DNA of 47,904 nt. It comes from Actinomycetes bacterium. Its GTDB lineage: Bacteria > Actinomycetota > Actinomycetes > Actinomycetales > Dermatophilaceae. The stretch lies in NCBI GenBank assembly GCA_023420415.1, contig JAEZWF010000006.1:1-47904 (forward strand). Reading direction: 5' to 3'. Made by a program: the position numbers and the translations under genes. Positions 33,217 through 41,326 of the stretch are shown piece by piece (the first letter of the stretch is position 1; every line of letters starts with the position of its first letter). The notes below the pieces were generated by a model that ran no database searches, had not been told where the DNA came from, and was given only the letters and a program-made list of their open reading frames with translations.

Positions 33217-34158
33217 TCACGCCGACGCCACCGTCCGGTAGCGGTGCACCAGGGTGGCGAGGCACCCGCCAGCCAGGGCCACGAACACGACGACGTACGC
33301 GGTCTGCATGACCACCCCGGTCGGTGGCGTCGGCGCGTCGAAGCCGGTCCACATCGACATCAGCCCCCGGTACAACGAGTACGGCGAGAACAGCTCCGCG
33401 ACCTCGCCGACCAGGGGTTTGCCAACCTCCTGGGAGATGCCCTGGATCGCGGTGACGATCCCGTTGCCGATGAGCAGCACCGCGATCGTGGCCACGACCG
33501 CGAACCCGCGCCGGGTCGACCACGAGGCGATGACGCCGGCCACCCCGGCGAGCGACATCGCCAGCAGCACCGCGAGACCGATCGCGATGCCGGCGTCGCG
33601 CGTCTGGTCGGTGACGTCCAGCTCGCCCAGCAACGACACGGCATACAACAGCAGGATCGGTGACAACAGGAACACCAGGGTCGCGCCGAGCAGGGACGCC
33701 CACCGCGACACCGCGTAGGCGGCGGCGGGCAGTGGGCGGGCGAGGTAGAGCGCGATCGTGCCGTGGCGCAGGTCCCGCGAGAACAGCACCGGCGCCTGCG
33801 AGGCGACGAAGATGCCGAGCAGGACCTGGGTGGTCGAGGCGTACTGCGCGTACCCGATCGGCAGGCGGTCGAGGCCGACGAAGACCATGACCCCGCCGAT
33901 GATGAGGGCCGGCATGAGGTTGAAGGCCAGCAGGACGAACGGCAGCACCTTGGACCGGCCCGAGCGGCCGAGCCCGAAGGCGTTGCGCAGCCCCGTGACC
34001 ACGAGCGAGCGCGCAATTGCGGGCGGGGCGAGGCGCGGGCCCGTGTAGGGGCGGTAGCCCAGGTCGTGGATGACGCTGCCGCCGGCCGGCGTGGCTGTGG
34101 AGGGATCGGGCAGGGCGGGGTCGGGGAGGGCGGGGTCGGACAGGGCAGGGTCAGTCAT
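33217..34158 (-). CDS. ABC-2 type transporter permease with Asp-Pro repeat N-terminus
   Basis: A 313-residue membrane protein with about six helices, a family relative of the neighbour permease. The first 30 residues are a low-complexity cytoplasmic stretch (DPALSDPALPDPALPDP) encoded by three near-identical 15-bp repeats at 34106-34150. The main loop FSRDLRHGTIALYLARPLPAAAYAVSRW is typical of ABC-2 permeases. Start ATG 34158 overlaps the ATPase stop by eight bases. It would form a transporter with the ATPase at 34151-35065. Confidence 0.88.
   Translation of the reverse strand: MTDPALSDPALPDPALPDPSTATPAGGSVIHDLGYRPYTGPRLAPPAIARSLVVTGLRNAFGLGRSGRSKVLPFVLLAFNLMPALIIGGVMVFVGLDRLPIGYAQYASTTQVLLGIFVASQAPVLFSRDLRHGTIALYLARPLPAAAYAVSRWASLLGATLVFLLSPILLLYAVSLLGELDVTDQTRDAGIAIGLAVLLAMSLAGVAGVIASWSTRRGFAVVATIAVLLIGNGIVTAIQGISQEVGKPLVGEVAELFSPYSLYRGLMSMWTGFDAPTPPTGVVMQTAYVVVFVALAGGCLATLVHRYRTVASA
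34106..34150. repeat. Three 15-bp tandem repeats in the permease gene
   Basis: TCGGGCAGGGCGGGG, TCGGGGAGGGCGGGG and TCGGACAGGGCAGGG follow one another at 34106, 34121 and 34136. Being a multiple of three they preserve frame and encode (S/P)DPAL units. Copy number could vary between strains. Confidence 0.8.
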
Positions 34159-35065
34159 CGGCGAACACGTCCTCGATGCGTCGGTGGTCGACCTGCAGTC
34201 GCACCAGGCCGAGGCCGAGGTCGCTGGCCGTGTCACGGATCAGGTCGTGCACGTCACCGGCGCCCGCGGACTGGGCGCCCACGGTCAGCAGCGACCCACG
34301 CGGTGTGGCCGTGACCCCGCGCCGGGCCAGCCCCTCGCTCATCCGCGTCTGCGCGTCGTCACCGAGGACCTCGACGAGCAGAACCCCTGTGGCGTCGAGG
34401 AACTCGTCGGTGCGCGACGCCCGCAGCAGGGTGCCGCCGTCGAGGACGACGAGGTTGTCGCTGACCCGTTCGAGCTCGCCGAGGAGGTGGGACGTGACGA
34501 TGACGGCGATGCCGAAGTCGCGCCCGATGCGCTGCACGAGGCCGAGCATCTCGTCGCGGGCCGCCGGGTCGAGCCCGTTGGTCGGCTCGTCCAGGAGCAC
34601 CAGCCGTGGGTCGTGCGCGAGAGCCTGGGCGAGCTTGGCCTTCTGCTTCATGCCGGTGGAGTAGCCGCCCATCGGCCGGTACCGCTCCTCGGCGAGGCCG
34701 ACGTGACGCAGCACCTCGGCCGCGCGCTCGCGGGCGGCGACGCGAGGCAGGCCGGACATCATCGCCATGTGCACGGTGAAGTCGCTGGCGCTCACGTCGG
34801 GCGGGAGGCTGTCGTGCTCGGGCAGGTAGCCGACCATCGCCCGGATCGCCGGTCCCTGCTCGACGATGTCGTGCCCGAGCACGGTGGCGCGGCCGGACGT
34901 CGCGGGCACCAGGCCGAGCAGGATCTTCAGCAGCGTGGACTTCCCGGCGCCGTTCGCCCCGACCAGCCCGGTGATGCCCGGCCCGATCTCGAGGTCGAGG
35001 GAGTCCAGGGCGAGCACCGGACCGTAGTCCTTGGTCAGCCCCTGGGTGCGCACGACGACGTCCAC
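34151..35065 (-). CDS. ABC transporter ATP-binding protein
   Basis: A 304-residue ATPase with Walker A LVGANGAGKSTL, the signature YSTGMKQKAKLAQALA, Walker B LVLLDEPTNGLDP and H-loop TSHLLGELE. MDVVVRTQGLTKDYGPVLALDSLDLEI is a classic N-terminus of the ABC-2 exporter class. It is the first gene of a four-gene run (ATPase, permease, ATPase, permease), all on the minus strand with short gaps or overlaps, so two related exporters are probably made from one transcript. Substrate unknown. Confidence 0.92.
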   Translation of the reverse strand: MDVVVRTQGLTKDYGPVLALDSLDLEIGPGITGLVGANGAGKSTLLKILLGLVPATSGRATVLGHDIVEQGPAIRAMVGYLPEHDSLPPDVSASDFTVHMAMMSGLPRVAARERAAEVLRHVGLAEERYRPMGGYSTGMKQKAKLAQALAHDPRLVLLDEPTNGLDPAARDEMLGLVQRIGRDFGIAVIVTSHLLGELERVSDNLVVLDGGTLLRASRTDEFLDATGVLLVEVLGDDAQTRMSEGLARRGVTATPRGSLLTVGAQSAGAGDVHDLIRDTASDLGLGLVRLQVDHRRIEDVFADD

Positions 35066-35116
35066 GCGGCCATCCTGCCCGGCGCGGGCCGTCCGCGGGT
35101 GGACGTCGTGCGAAGA

Positions 35117-35143
35117 CCCTGGGGAGATTCAGGGCAGACCCTG
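35117..35143. other. Alternating CCCTG/CAGGG/CCCTG arms after the exporter gene
   Basis: CCCTG (35117-35121), CAGGG (35130-35134) and CCCTG (35139-35143) allow two mutually exclusive five-base stems. They lie downstream of the MFS gene stop (35178), so a weak terminator is plausible; short arms make it uncertain. Confidence 0.3.
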
Positions 35144-35177
35144 AGCACGCAGACGCCGGCCGAGGTATGCCGCGGTG

Positions 35178-36872
35178 TCAGGCGGGCGGTGCCGCCGCCT
35201 CCGCGTTCGCCTTGTCCCGCTCGGTGTAGGCCGACCCGCCGCGCAGCTCGACGTGCGGCAGCAGCAGCATCACGAGGAAGCCGACCACCATCACGCCCGA
35301 GCCCACGAGGAAGACGAGGTCCATCGAGTCGGAGAAGCCCTGCAGGAACGGCTTGGCCAGCCGCGGGTCGAGCTGGCTGAGGAACGAGCTGTCCTTGAGG
35401 ACGTCGCTGCCCGCACCGGTCGCGGAGCCGCCGCTGGCCTGCGCCGCCTGGAGGTTCTTGACGAACTCCGCGTTCGCCGGCTGCGCCAGCACCTGCGGGT
35501 CCTTCAGCGCGCCCTGGAACTCCGCGGTCGGCACCACCCTGGCCATCGCGGCGGCGATCTTGTCGCCGACGGTGGAGAAGAGGATGGACAGGAACACCGC
35601 GGTGCCGAGGGTGCCACCGATCTGGCGGGTGAAGGTGGCCGACGACGTCGCGACGCCGATGAGGCGCGGTGACACGGCATTCTGCACGGCGAGGGTGAGC
35701 GGCTGGAAGTTGAAGCCGAGACCCAGCCCGAAGAACACCATCACGACCATCGTCTGCCACAGCGGGGTGTCGGCGTGGACGTAGTGGAAGGCGAACAGCG
35801 CCACCATGAGCAGCGCGGCGCCGGTGATGGGGAACCGGCGGTAGCGGCCGGTGCGGCTGATCACCTGACCGGAGATGACCGAGCCCGCCATGATGCCGAG
35901 AGTCAGTGGCAGCAGCATGAGGCCGGCCTCGGTCGGTGACGCACCCTTGACGATCTGCAGGTAGAGCGGCAGGGCCGCCAGCCCACCGAACATGGCCATG
36001 CCGATGAGCACCGAGGCGCCGGAGGCGACCGCGATGGTGCGGTTGCGGAACAGGTCGAGCGGCAGCAGCGCCTCGTCCTTCATGGCCCGCTCGACGAGCA
36101 GGAACGCGACGACCCCGACCGCTCCGACGGCGAAGCAGGCCAACGAACGTCCCGAGGTCCAGCCCCAGTCGCGGCCCTGCTCGGCGACGAGCAGCAGCGG
36201 CACCAACCCCATGGTCAGCGTGACGGCGCCCCACCAGTCGATGCGGTGGTCGAGCCGGGTGTGGCGCAGGTGCAGGGTGCGCGCCACCACGAAGAGCGCG
36301 GCGATGCCGATCGGCACGTTGACGAGGAAGACCCAGCGCCAGCCGTCGATGCCCAGGATGCTCGACTGCCCGGCGAAGAACCCGCCGATGACCGGCCCGA
36401 GCACCGAGGAGGTGCCGAAGACGGCGAGGAAGTAGCCCTGGTACTTGGCGCGTTCCCGCGGCGGCACGATGTCGCCGATGATCGCCAGCGCCAACGAGAA
36501 CAACCCGCCGGCGCCGAGTCCCTGGACGGCGCGGAAGAGGGCCAGCTGCAGCATCGAGGTCGCGAAGGTGCACAGCACCGACCCGACGATGAAGATCGTG
36601 ATGGCCGTGGAGAAGAACTTCTTGCGGCCGTAGATGTCGGAGAGCTTGCCGTAGAGCGGCGTGACGATCGTCGAGGTGATGAGGTATGCCGTCGTGGCCC
36701 ACGCCTGCTCGTCGAGACCCTTGAGGTCGTCGGCGATGGTGCGGATCGCGGTCGCGACGATGGTCTGGTCGAGCGCGGCGAGGAACATGCCCATCATCAG
36801 CCCGACGAGGATCGTGAGTATCTGCCGGTGGGTGAGGGGTTCCTCGGGTCGTGCGGTGGCGGTGGCTGCCAT
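35178..36872 (-). CDS. DHA2-family (EmrB/QacA-like) MFS drug exporter
   Basis: A 564-residue protein with about 14 membrane helices. Helix 1 carries LDQTIVATAIRTIADDL (motif D1 of DHA2 exporters), motif A is GKLSDIYGRKKFF, and motif C-like sequence is in GTSSVLGPVIGGFFAG. A 70-residue hydrophilic loop near residues 440-510 (AMARVVPTAEFQGALKDPQVLAQPANAEF) is usual near the last helices. It likely exports drugs or other lipophilic compounds in exchange for protons. ATG 36872 lies two bases after the MarR stop, so the regulator and exporter are one operon. The regulator probably controls it in response to its substrates. Confidence 0.93.
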   Translation of the reverse strand: MAATATARPEEPLTHRQILTILVGLMMGMFLAALDQTIVATAIRTIADDLKGLDEQAWATTAYLITSTIVTPLYGKLSDIYGRKKFFSTAITIFIVGSVLCTFATSMLQLALFRAVQGLGAGGLFSLALAIIGDIVPPRERAKYQGYFLAVFGTSSVLGPVIGGFFAGQSSILGIDGWRWVFLVNVPIGIAALFVVARTLHLRHTRLDHRIDWWGAVTLTMGLVPLLLVAEQGRDWGWTSGRSLACFAVGAVGVVAFLLVERAMKDEALLPLDLFRNRTIAVASGASVLIGMAMFGGLAALPLYLQIVKGASPTEAGLMLLPLTLGIMAGSVISGQVISRTGRYRRFPITGAALLMVALFAFHYVHADTPLWQTMVVMVFFGLGLGFNFQPLTLAVQNAVSPRLIGVATSSATFTRQIGGTLGTAVFLSILFSTVGDKIAAAMARVVPTAEFQGALKDPQVLAQPANAEFVKNLQAAQASGGSATGAGSDVLKDSSFLSQLDPRLAKPFLQGFSDSMDLVFLVGSGVMVVGFLVMLLLPHVELRGGSAYTERDKANAEAAAPPA

Positions 36873-36874
36873 GG

Positions 36875-37396
36875 TCAGTTCTCCGTGGGGGTGGCGTGGG
36901 GGGTGAGGGGGTCGAGGATGGCCGGCGTCTGCGCCTCGAGCGTGGCGGTGAAGCGCTCGAGGTCGGCCGCGAACCGGCTCGCCTCCTCGGGGGTCCAGTC
37001 GGCGAGCAGCTCGCGGAACCACGCGAGCCGTTGCGCCTTGACCTGCTCGAGCAGGGCCAGGCCGTCGGCGCTGAGCCGCACCACCTGGGCGCGTCCGTCC
37101 TCGGGGTCGCTGACCTTCTCCAGGAGGCCGTGGCCGACCAGGGTGCTCACCTGTCGGCTCGTGGTGGAGATGTCGGAGTGGATGCGTTCGGCGAGTGCGG
37201 AGACCCGCAGCTCCTCCTGCGCGAGGTTGAACAGCAGGGGGTAGGCCATCGTGTCGATGGCGGGGTGGACGCGGGGGGCGCGCAGGCGCACGACCTTGAC
37301 CAGCTTGACCAGCCGGACCAGGTCGAGGCTGACGCGTTCGGCGGTCGCTCGGTCGAGCTTGGGGCGGGCCGCAGCCTTCTTCTTCGTGGGTGGCAC
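36875..37396 (-). CDS. MarR-family transcriptional regulator of the exporter
   Basis: A 173-residue winged-helix protein with the MarR pattern: LDLVRLVKLVKVVRL helix, LAQEELRVSALAERIHSDISTTSRQVSTLVGHGLLEKVSDPEDGRAQVVRLSADG as recognition helix and wing, and a C-terminal dimer helix. GTG 37396 has GAAGG eight bases ahead and is my start; ATG 37432 would lie in the promoter/operator and lacks a clear Shine-Dalgarno. The gene is followed at once by the MFS exporter, the classic arrangement of a repressor that releases its operon when the exporter's substrate binds it. Confidence 0.9.
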   Translation of the reverse strand: MPPTKKKAAARPKLDRATAERVSLDLVRLVKLVKVVRLRAPRVHPAIDTMAYPLLFNLAQEELRVSALAERIHSDISTTSRQVSTLVGHGLLEKVSDPEDGRAQVVRLSADGLALLEQVKAQRLAWFRELLADWTPEEASRFAADLERFTATLEAQTPAILDPLTPHATPTEN

Positions 37397-37419
37397 GTGG
37401 GGGACCTTCGTCGAAAAAC

Positions 37420-37467
37420 TTGTTTGCGGCATACAACTATCACCACATGGTTGCGCAACGCAAACAA
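37420..37467 (-). promoter_or_regulatory. MarR promoter with palindromic operator candidates
   Basis: On the minus strand TTGCGT (37463-37458) and GATAGT (37441-37436) are separated by 16 bases, putting the start near 37429. The 17-base dyad TTGTTTG-CGG-CATACAA (37420-37436, one mismatch) lies over the start, and the perfect palindrome GTTGCGCAAC (37450-37459) lies in the spacer. The 9-base arm TTGTTTGCG recurs inverted as CGCAAACAA (37459-37467). These fit repression by the adjacent MarR protein. A GTATGCCG octamer forms part of the first dyad. Confidence 0.6.
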
Positions 37468-37491
37468 CCGTGACCTCAGTGCAGGAAGAAC

Positions 37492-38346
37492 TCAGTGCAC
37501 GAAGACGAGGTTCTCCAGGACCCGGCGGGCGACGTCCTCGTCGCCCTGCACGCTGTAGTGGATGTCCTCGAGGGTGCCCCGCCCGGCCGCGCGGCGGGTC
37601 ACCGCGTCGGTGGACACCGTGATGGTGGTGAAGACGTCGTCGGGGTCGCCGTCGTGCGCCACCCCGGAGAAGAGAGGTATGCCGCGGGGCTTGCCCTCCT
37701 CGGACTGCTCCACCCAGACCCCGGCGCGCCCGACGACAGGGCCGGTCACCTCGAGGATGACGACGTTGCCGGGTGGGATGGCCGCGTCGCGGGCCACGAC
37801 ACGCGGGAGGACGCCGAACAGCAGGTCCATGAAGACCGCGGCGCCGCCGGAGTCGAGGTCGCCGGGTCGGCCGAGTGCCTGCCGGATGTCCTGCTCGTGG
37901 GTCCAGATGTCGAAGGTGCGCACCTTCAGGGCATCGGCCAGCGAACGGTCACCGATGGGGGTGCGCACGACCCGGGTGGGGTCCACGTCCGGCGCGGTGA
38001 GGTCCTCCATCCGCTGGGCGAGCAGCGTCTCGAGCTCGGCCACCACCTTGTCGCCGCGGACCCGGCGTCGCTGCTCCACCGCGACCTCGGTGAAGCGGCC
38101 GAGCTCGTTCCGCACGTGCGGGTAGTCGTGGACGTCCAGGCGCGGCTGGGTGCCGGTGCGCATCCACGACTCGAGGCCCGCGACGTGCGAGACCTGGTCC
38201 TTGACGGTCCAGCCGGGGGCGGCGGTCGGCCGGTCGAAGTCGGCGTCGCTGCAGCTGTGGCCGAGGTCGATGACGGCCTGGGTCGTCTGCCGGTAGGCCT
38301 CGACCAGGCCGGGGAAGTCCTCGGGTGCGGCCGGGTGCAGTGGCAT
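37492..38346 (-). CDS. Mycothiol-dependent maleylpyruvate isomerase family (DinB-like) protein
   Basis: A 284-residue protein with an N-terminal DinB-like four-helix bundle and a C-terminal MDMPI-type domain. The metal-ligand motif is seen in KDQVSHVAGLESW (His) and RTFDIWTHEQDIRQAL (His, Glu, Asp), which form the usual three-His or His2-Asp site. In characterised members the metal activates mycothiol for isomerisation or conjugation, supporting an actinobacterial host. The substrate is unknown. The ATG at 38346 is inside the first unit of a 20-bp direct repeat. Confidence 0.85.
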   Translation of the reverse strand: MPLHPAAPEDFPGLVEAYRQTTQAVIDLGHSCSDADFDRPTAAPGWTVKDQVSHVAGLESWMRTGTQPRLDVHDYPHVRNELGRFTEVAVEQRRRVRGDKVVAELETLLAQRMEDLTAPDVDPTRVVRTPIGDRSLADALKVRTFDIWTHEQDIRQALGRPGDLDSGGAAVFMDLLFGVLPRVVARDAAIPPGNVVILEVTGPVVGRAGVWVEQSEEGKPRGIPLFSGVAHDGDPDDVFTTITVSTDAVTRRAAGRGTLEDIHYSVQGDEDVARRVLENLVFVH

Positions 38347-38405
38347 GAACCCACCCTACGCAGGACGAACCCACGTTACGCAGGCCGAACCCACGCTACG
38401 CAGGA
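38346..38405. repeat. Three 20-bp direct repeats in the divergent spacer
   Basis: Units of the form YGAACCCACNYTACGCAGGM begin at 38346, 38366 and 38386, with only three or four variable positions. The first contains the start of the isomerase-like gene; the third ends 26 bases before the start of the CopD-CtaG gene. Position between divergent genes and exact 20-bp spacing (about two helical turns) suggest a cooperative regulator-binding array. No known site is recognised. Confidence 0.75.
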
Positions 38406-38431
38406 GCCGGCGCCCTACTTAGGCTGTCGGC

Positions 38432-40450
38432 ATGACGACGTCGGTGCGCACCGCCCCGGGGAGCCGTCCCGTGCGGAGGGCGACCGCCACCCCGGCCCGG
38501 GTGCCGTGGGTGGCGCTCGGCGTCGCTGCCGCGGTGGCCACCCCACTGGCGGCGATCATCGGCGAGGCCGCCGCGGCCCCGGTGATCGCCGACCCCGGGG
38601 TCGTCGTGCGGTGGGGCATCCTCTACGCGCGGGTGGTGCACGACCTCGCGGCGGCGGCCACGATCGGCCTCCTCGGGCTCGCGGCATACCTCATGCCCGA
38701 GACGACCAGGACGCACCGCCGCGCCACGGCCACTCGGCTGGCCGCCATCGCCGCCGCGGTGTGGGCGCTGGCCTCACTGACCGTCGCCGTGCTCGGGATG
38801 GCCGACTTCATCGGCATCCCCGTGTCCGACCCGGCCTTCGGGCAGCAATTCACGACGTTCGCGTGGCAGTTCATCGCGACCCGCGTGCAGCTCATCACGA
38901 CCGGGGTGGCGCTGCTGCTCGTCCCGATGGCGCTGCTCGCCCGCAGCCGCGCGACGATGGCGTGGGCGTCGGTCATCGCGGTGCTGGCGGTCCTGCCCCT
39001 CTCGCTCGGTGGCCACTCGGCGGCCGCCAGCGACCACGCCACCGCGGTCAACTCCCTCGCCGTCCACCTCGTCGCCGCGACGGTCTGGGTCGGGGGGCTC
39101 GTCGCGCTCGCGGTGATGCGGCCCCTGCTCGGCAAGGACCTCGCGGCCACGGCCGAACGCTTCTCGGTCATCGCGCTCTGGTGCTTCGTGGCGATCGCCC
39201 TCTCCGGCATCCAGGCGGCGTGGCTGCGCCTCGGGTCGCTGGACAACCTCGCCACGCGCTACGGGCTGCTGCTCATGGTCAAGACGCTGGCGCTCGTGGT
39301 GCTCGGCCTCGCGGGGTGGCAGCACCGGCGGGCCCTGCTGCCCCGGCTGCGCGACGGTGCGACAGCCACGGCAGCGTTCGTGCGGCTGGTGCTCGGCGAG
39401 CTGGTGGTCATGGGCGTCGCGGTCGGCACCGGCGTCTCGCTGTCACGGTCGGCGCCGCCCGTGCCGGACGAAGCCGTGCCCGACCCGACGCCCGCGTTCC
39501 TCCTCACCGGTTACCCCGAGCCGCCGGCCCTGACGTCGGACTCGTGGTTCTCGACGTGGCAGACCGAGTGGCTGTGGCTCGCGGTGGCCGGCGTCGCCGT
39601 GGGCCTCTACGTCGGTGGGGTCGTGCGGCTGCGCCGCCGTGGCGACACCTGGCCGGTGCACCGCACCGTGCTGTGGGTGCTCGGCTGGGTGGTGTTCGTG
39701 TATGCCGTGTCCGGCGCCCCGGGTGTGTACGGCCGGGTGCTGTTCTCCATGCACATGGTGATGCACATGGCGATCGCGATGCTCGTGCCCCTGTTCCTCG
39801 TGCCCGCGGCTCCGATCCTGCTCGCGCTGCGGGCGTTGACCCCTCGGCGCGACAAGACGTGGGGTCCGCGCGAGGTGCTGCTGCAGGTCGTGCACTCGCG
39901 GGTGGTGGCGGTCCTGGCCAACCCCGTCGTCGCGGCCGCCCTGTTCTTCTTCAGCCTCGCGATCTTCTACTACTCGCCGCTGTTCGAGCTGGCCCTGCGC
40001 ACCCACACCGGGCACGAGCTGATGATGGTGCACTTCCTGCTCACCGGGTACCTCTTCGTCTGGGTGCTGGTCGGCATCGACCCCGGCCCGAAGCGTTGGC
40101 CCCCGCTCATGCTGCTCGTGGTGCTCTTCGCGACGATGAGCTTCCACGCGTTCTTCGGTGTCGTCATGACCGGCAGCACCACCCTGCTCGCCCCCGGCTT
40201 CTTCGAGGCGCTCAAGCTGCCGTGGATGACCGACCCACTGGGCGACCAACACCGCGCCGGCGCCATCGCCTGGGGCATCGGTGAGGCGCCGACGGTCGCG
40301 CTGACCCTCATGGTCGCGATCTCCTGGGTGCGCAGCGACCGGGCCGAGACCCGGCGCAAGGACCGCCAGGCCGACCGCGACGGCGATGCGGAGCTGGCGG
40401 CATACAACGCCCACCTGCAGGACCTGCGAAACAAGGGCAGCCAGCGATGA
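38432..40450 (+). CDS. CopD-CtaG fusion: copper-resistance/copper import domain with cytochrome c oxidase assembly domain
   Basis: A 672-residue protein with about 13-15 membrane helices. Residues 50-340 match CopD: helix with HDLAAAATIGLLGLAAYLMPET, HLVAATVWVGGLVALAV and RFSVIALWCFVAIALSGI. Residues 370-640 match the CtaG/Caa3 assembly domain, with SMHMVMHMAIAMLVP, THTGHELMMVHFLLTGYLFV and MSFHAFFGVVMTG supplying His/Met clusters for copper. CopD imports copper and CtaG-type proteins deliver it to the CuB centre of terminal oxidases, so the fusion could do both. It is the first of three genes; the nitrilase follows after 48 bases. Confidence 0.92.
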   Translation: MTTSVRTAPGSRPVRRATATPARVPWVALGVAAAVATPLAAIIGEAAAAPVIADPGVVVRWGILYARVVHDLAAAATIGLLGLAAYLMPETTRTHRRATATRLAAIAAAVWALASLTVAVLGMADFIGIPVSDPAFGQQFTTFAWQFIATRVQLITTGVALLLVPMALLARSRATMAWASVIAVLAVLPLSLGGHSAAASDHATAVNSLAVHLVAATVWVGGLVALAVMRPLLGKDLAATAERFSVIALWCFVAIALSGIQAAWLRLGSLDNLATRYGLLLMVKTLALVVLGLAGWQHRRALLPRLRDGATATAAFVRLVLGELVVMGVAVGTGVSLSRSAPPVPDEAVPDPTPAFLLTGYPEPPALTSDSWFSTWQTEWLWLAVAGVAVGLYVGGVVRLRRRGDTWPVHRTVLWVLGWVVFVYAVSGAPGVYGRVLFSMHMVMHMAIAMLVPLFLVPAAPILLALRALTPRRDKTWGPREVLLQVVHSRVVAVLANPVVAAALFFFSLAIFYYSPLFELALRTHTGHELMMVHFLLTGYLFVWVLVGIDPGPKRWPPLMLLVVLFATMSFHAFFGVVMTGSTTLLAPGFFEALKLPWMTDPLGDQHRAGAIAWGIGEAPTVALTLMVAISWVRSDRAETRRKDRQADRDGDAELAAYNAHLQDLRNKGSQR

Positions 40451-40498
40451 GTTGCACCCACCATGGCCGAGGCAGCGAATGAGCGACGAGGTGGGCCG

Positions 40499-41326
40499 GT
40501 GAGGACCATGCGCGTGGCCCTGATCCAGGTCGCCTATGGCGACGACGAGCCGATGGACACCCGCGTCGAGCGGGTCGCCGGGCTGGTCCGCGAGCACGGC
40601 CCGGGCCACGACCTGGTCGTGCTCCCCGAGCTGTGGGCGCCCGGCGGGTTCGCCTACCGCGAGTGGGCAGACCGCGCCCAGCCCATCGACGGGCCGATCG
40701 GGCAGGCCATGTCCGCTGCCGCCCGCGACGCCGGGGTGACCCTGCACGCGGGCTCGATCGTCGAGCGCCGGGAGCCGGCATCGGTCGGTGACGACGAACA
40801 CGGCCTGTCGAACACCTCGCTCGTCTACGGCGCCGACGGTGAGCTCATCGCGGCATACCGCAAGATCCACCGGTTCGGGTTCGGGGCGGGTGAGCCACGG
40901 CTGATGGATGCCGGGGATGAGGTCGTCGTCGTCGACCTGCCGCTGGCGACCAGTCCCGGCGAGACGGTGCGGGTGGGGCTCTCGACCTGCTACGACCTGC
41001 GGTTTCCCGAGCTCTACCGGCGCCAGCTCGATGCCGGTGCCACGGTGTTCCTCGTGCCCGCCGCGTGGCCGGCGCCCCGGGTGCGGCACTGGACGCTGCT
41101 CGCGCACGCCCGCGCGGTGGAGAACCAGAGCCTCGTGATCGCGTGCAACACCGCCGGCACCCACGCCCGCACCGAGATGGGCGGCCACTCGCAGGTGGTG
41201 TCGGCCAAGGGCGAGGCGCTCGCCATGGCAGGCACGGGCGAAGAGGTCCTGCGCGTCGAGGTCGACCTCGACGAGGTCGCCCAGTGGCGCGAGCAGTTCC
41301 CCGTCCTCGCGGACCGACGCCTGTGA
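40499..41326 (+). CDS. Carbon-nitrogen hydrolase (nitrilase superfamily, omega-amidase-like)
   Basis: About 275 residues of the nitrilase fold. The Glu-Lys-Cys triad is visible: LVVLPELWAPGGF (Glu), YRKIHRFGF (Lys) and GLSTCYDLRFPELYR (Cys). MRVALIQVAYGDDE at the start and FLVPAAWPAPRVRHWTLLAHARAVENQ and SQVVSAKGEAL further on fit the NIT2/omega-amidase and Nit1 group, which act on alpha-ketoglutaramate or deaminated glutathione; the substrate here is not determined. GTG 40499 has GAGG seven bases ahead and is chosen; ATG 40463 and ATG 40508 are alternatives. Its stop overlaps the next start (GTGA). Confidence 0.9.
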   Translation: MRTMRVALIQVAYGDDEPMDTRVERVAGLVREHGPGHDLVVLPELWAPGGFAYREWADRAQPIDGPIGQAMSAAARDAGVTLHAGSIVERREPASVGDDEHGLSNTSLVYGADGELIAAYRKIHRFGFGAGEPRLMDAGDEVVVVDLPLATSPGETVRVGLSTCYDLRFPELYRRQLDAGATVFLVPAAWPAPRVRHWTLLAHARAVENQSLVIACNTAGTHARTEMGGHSQVVSAKGEALAMAGTGEEVLRVEVDLDEVAQWREQFPVLADRRL

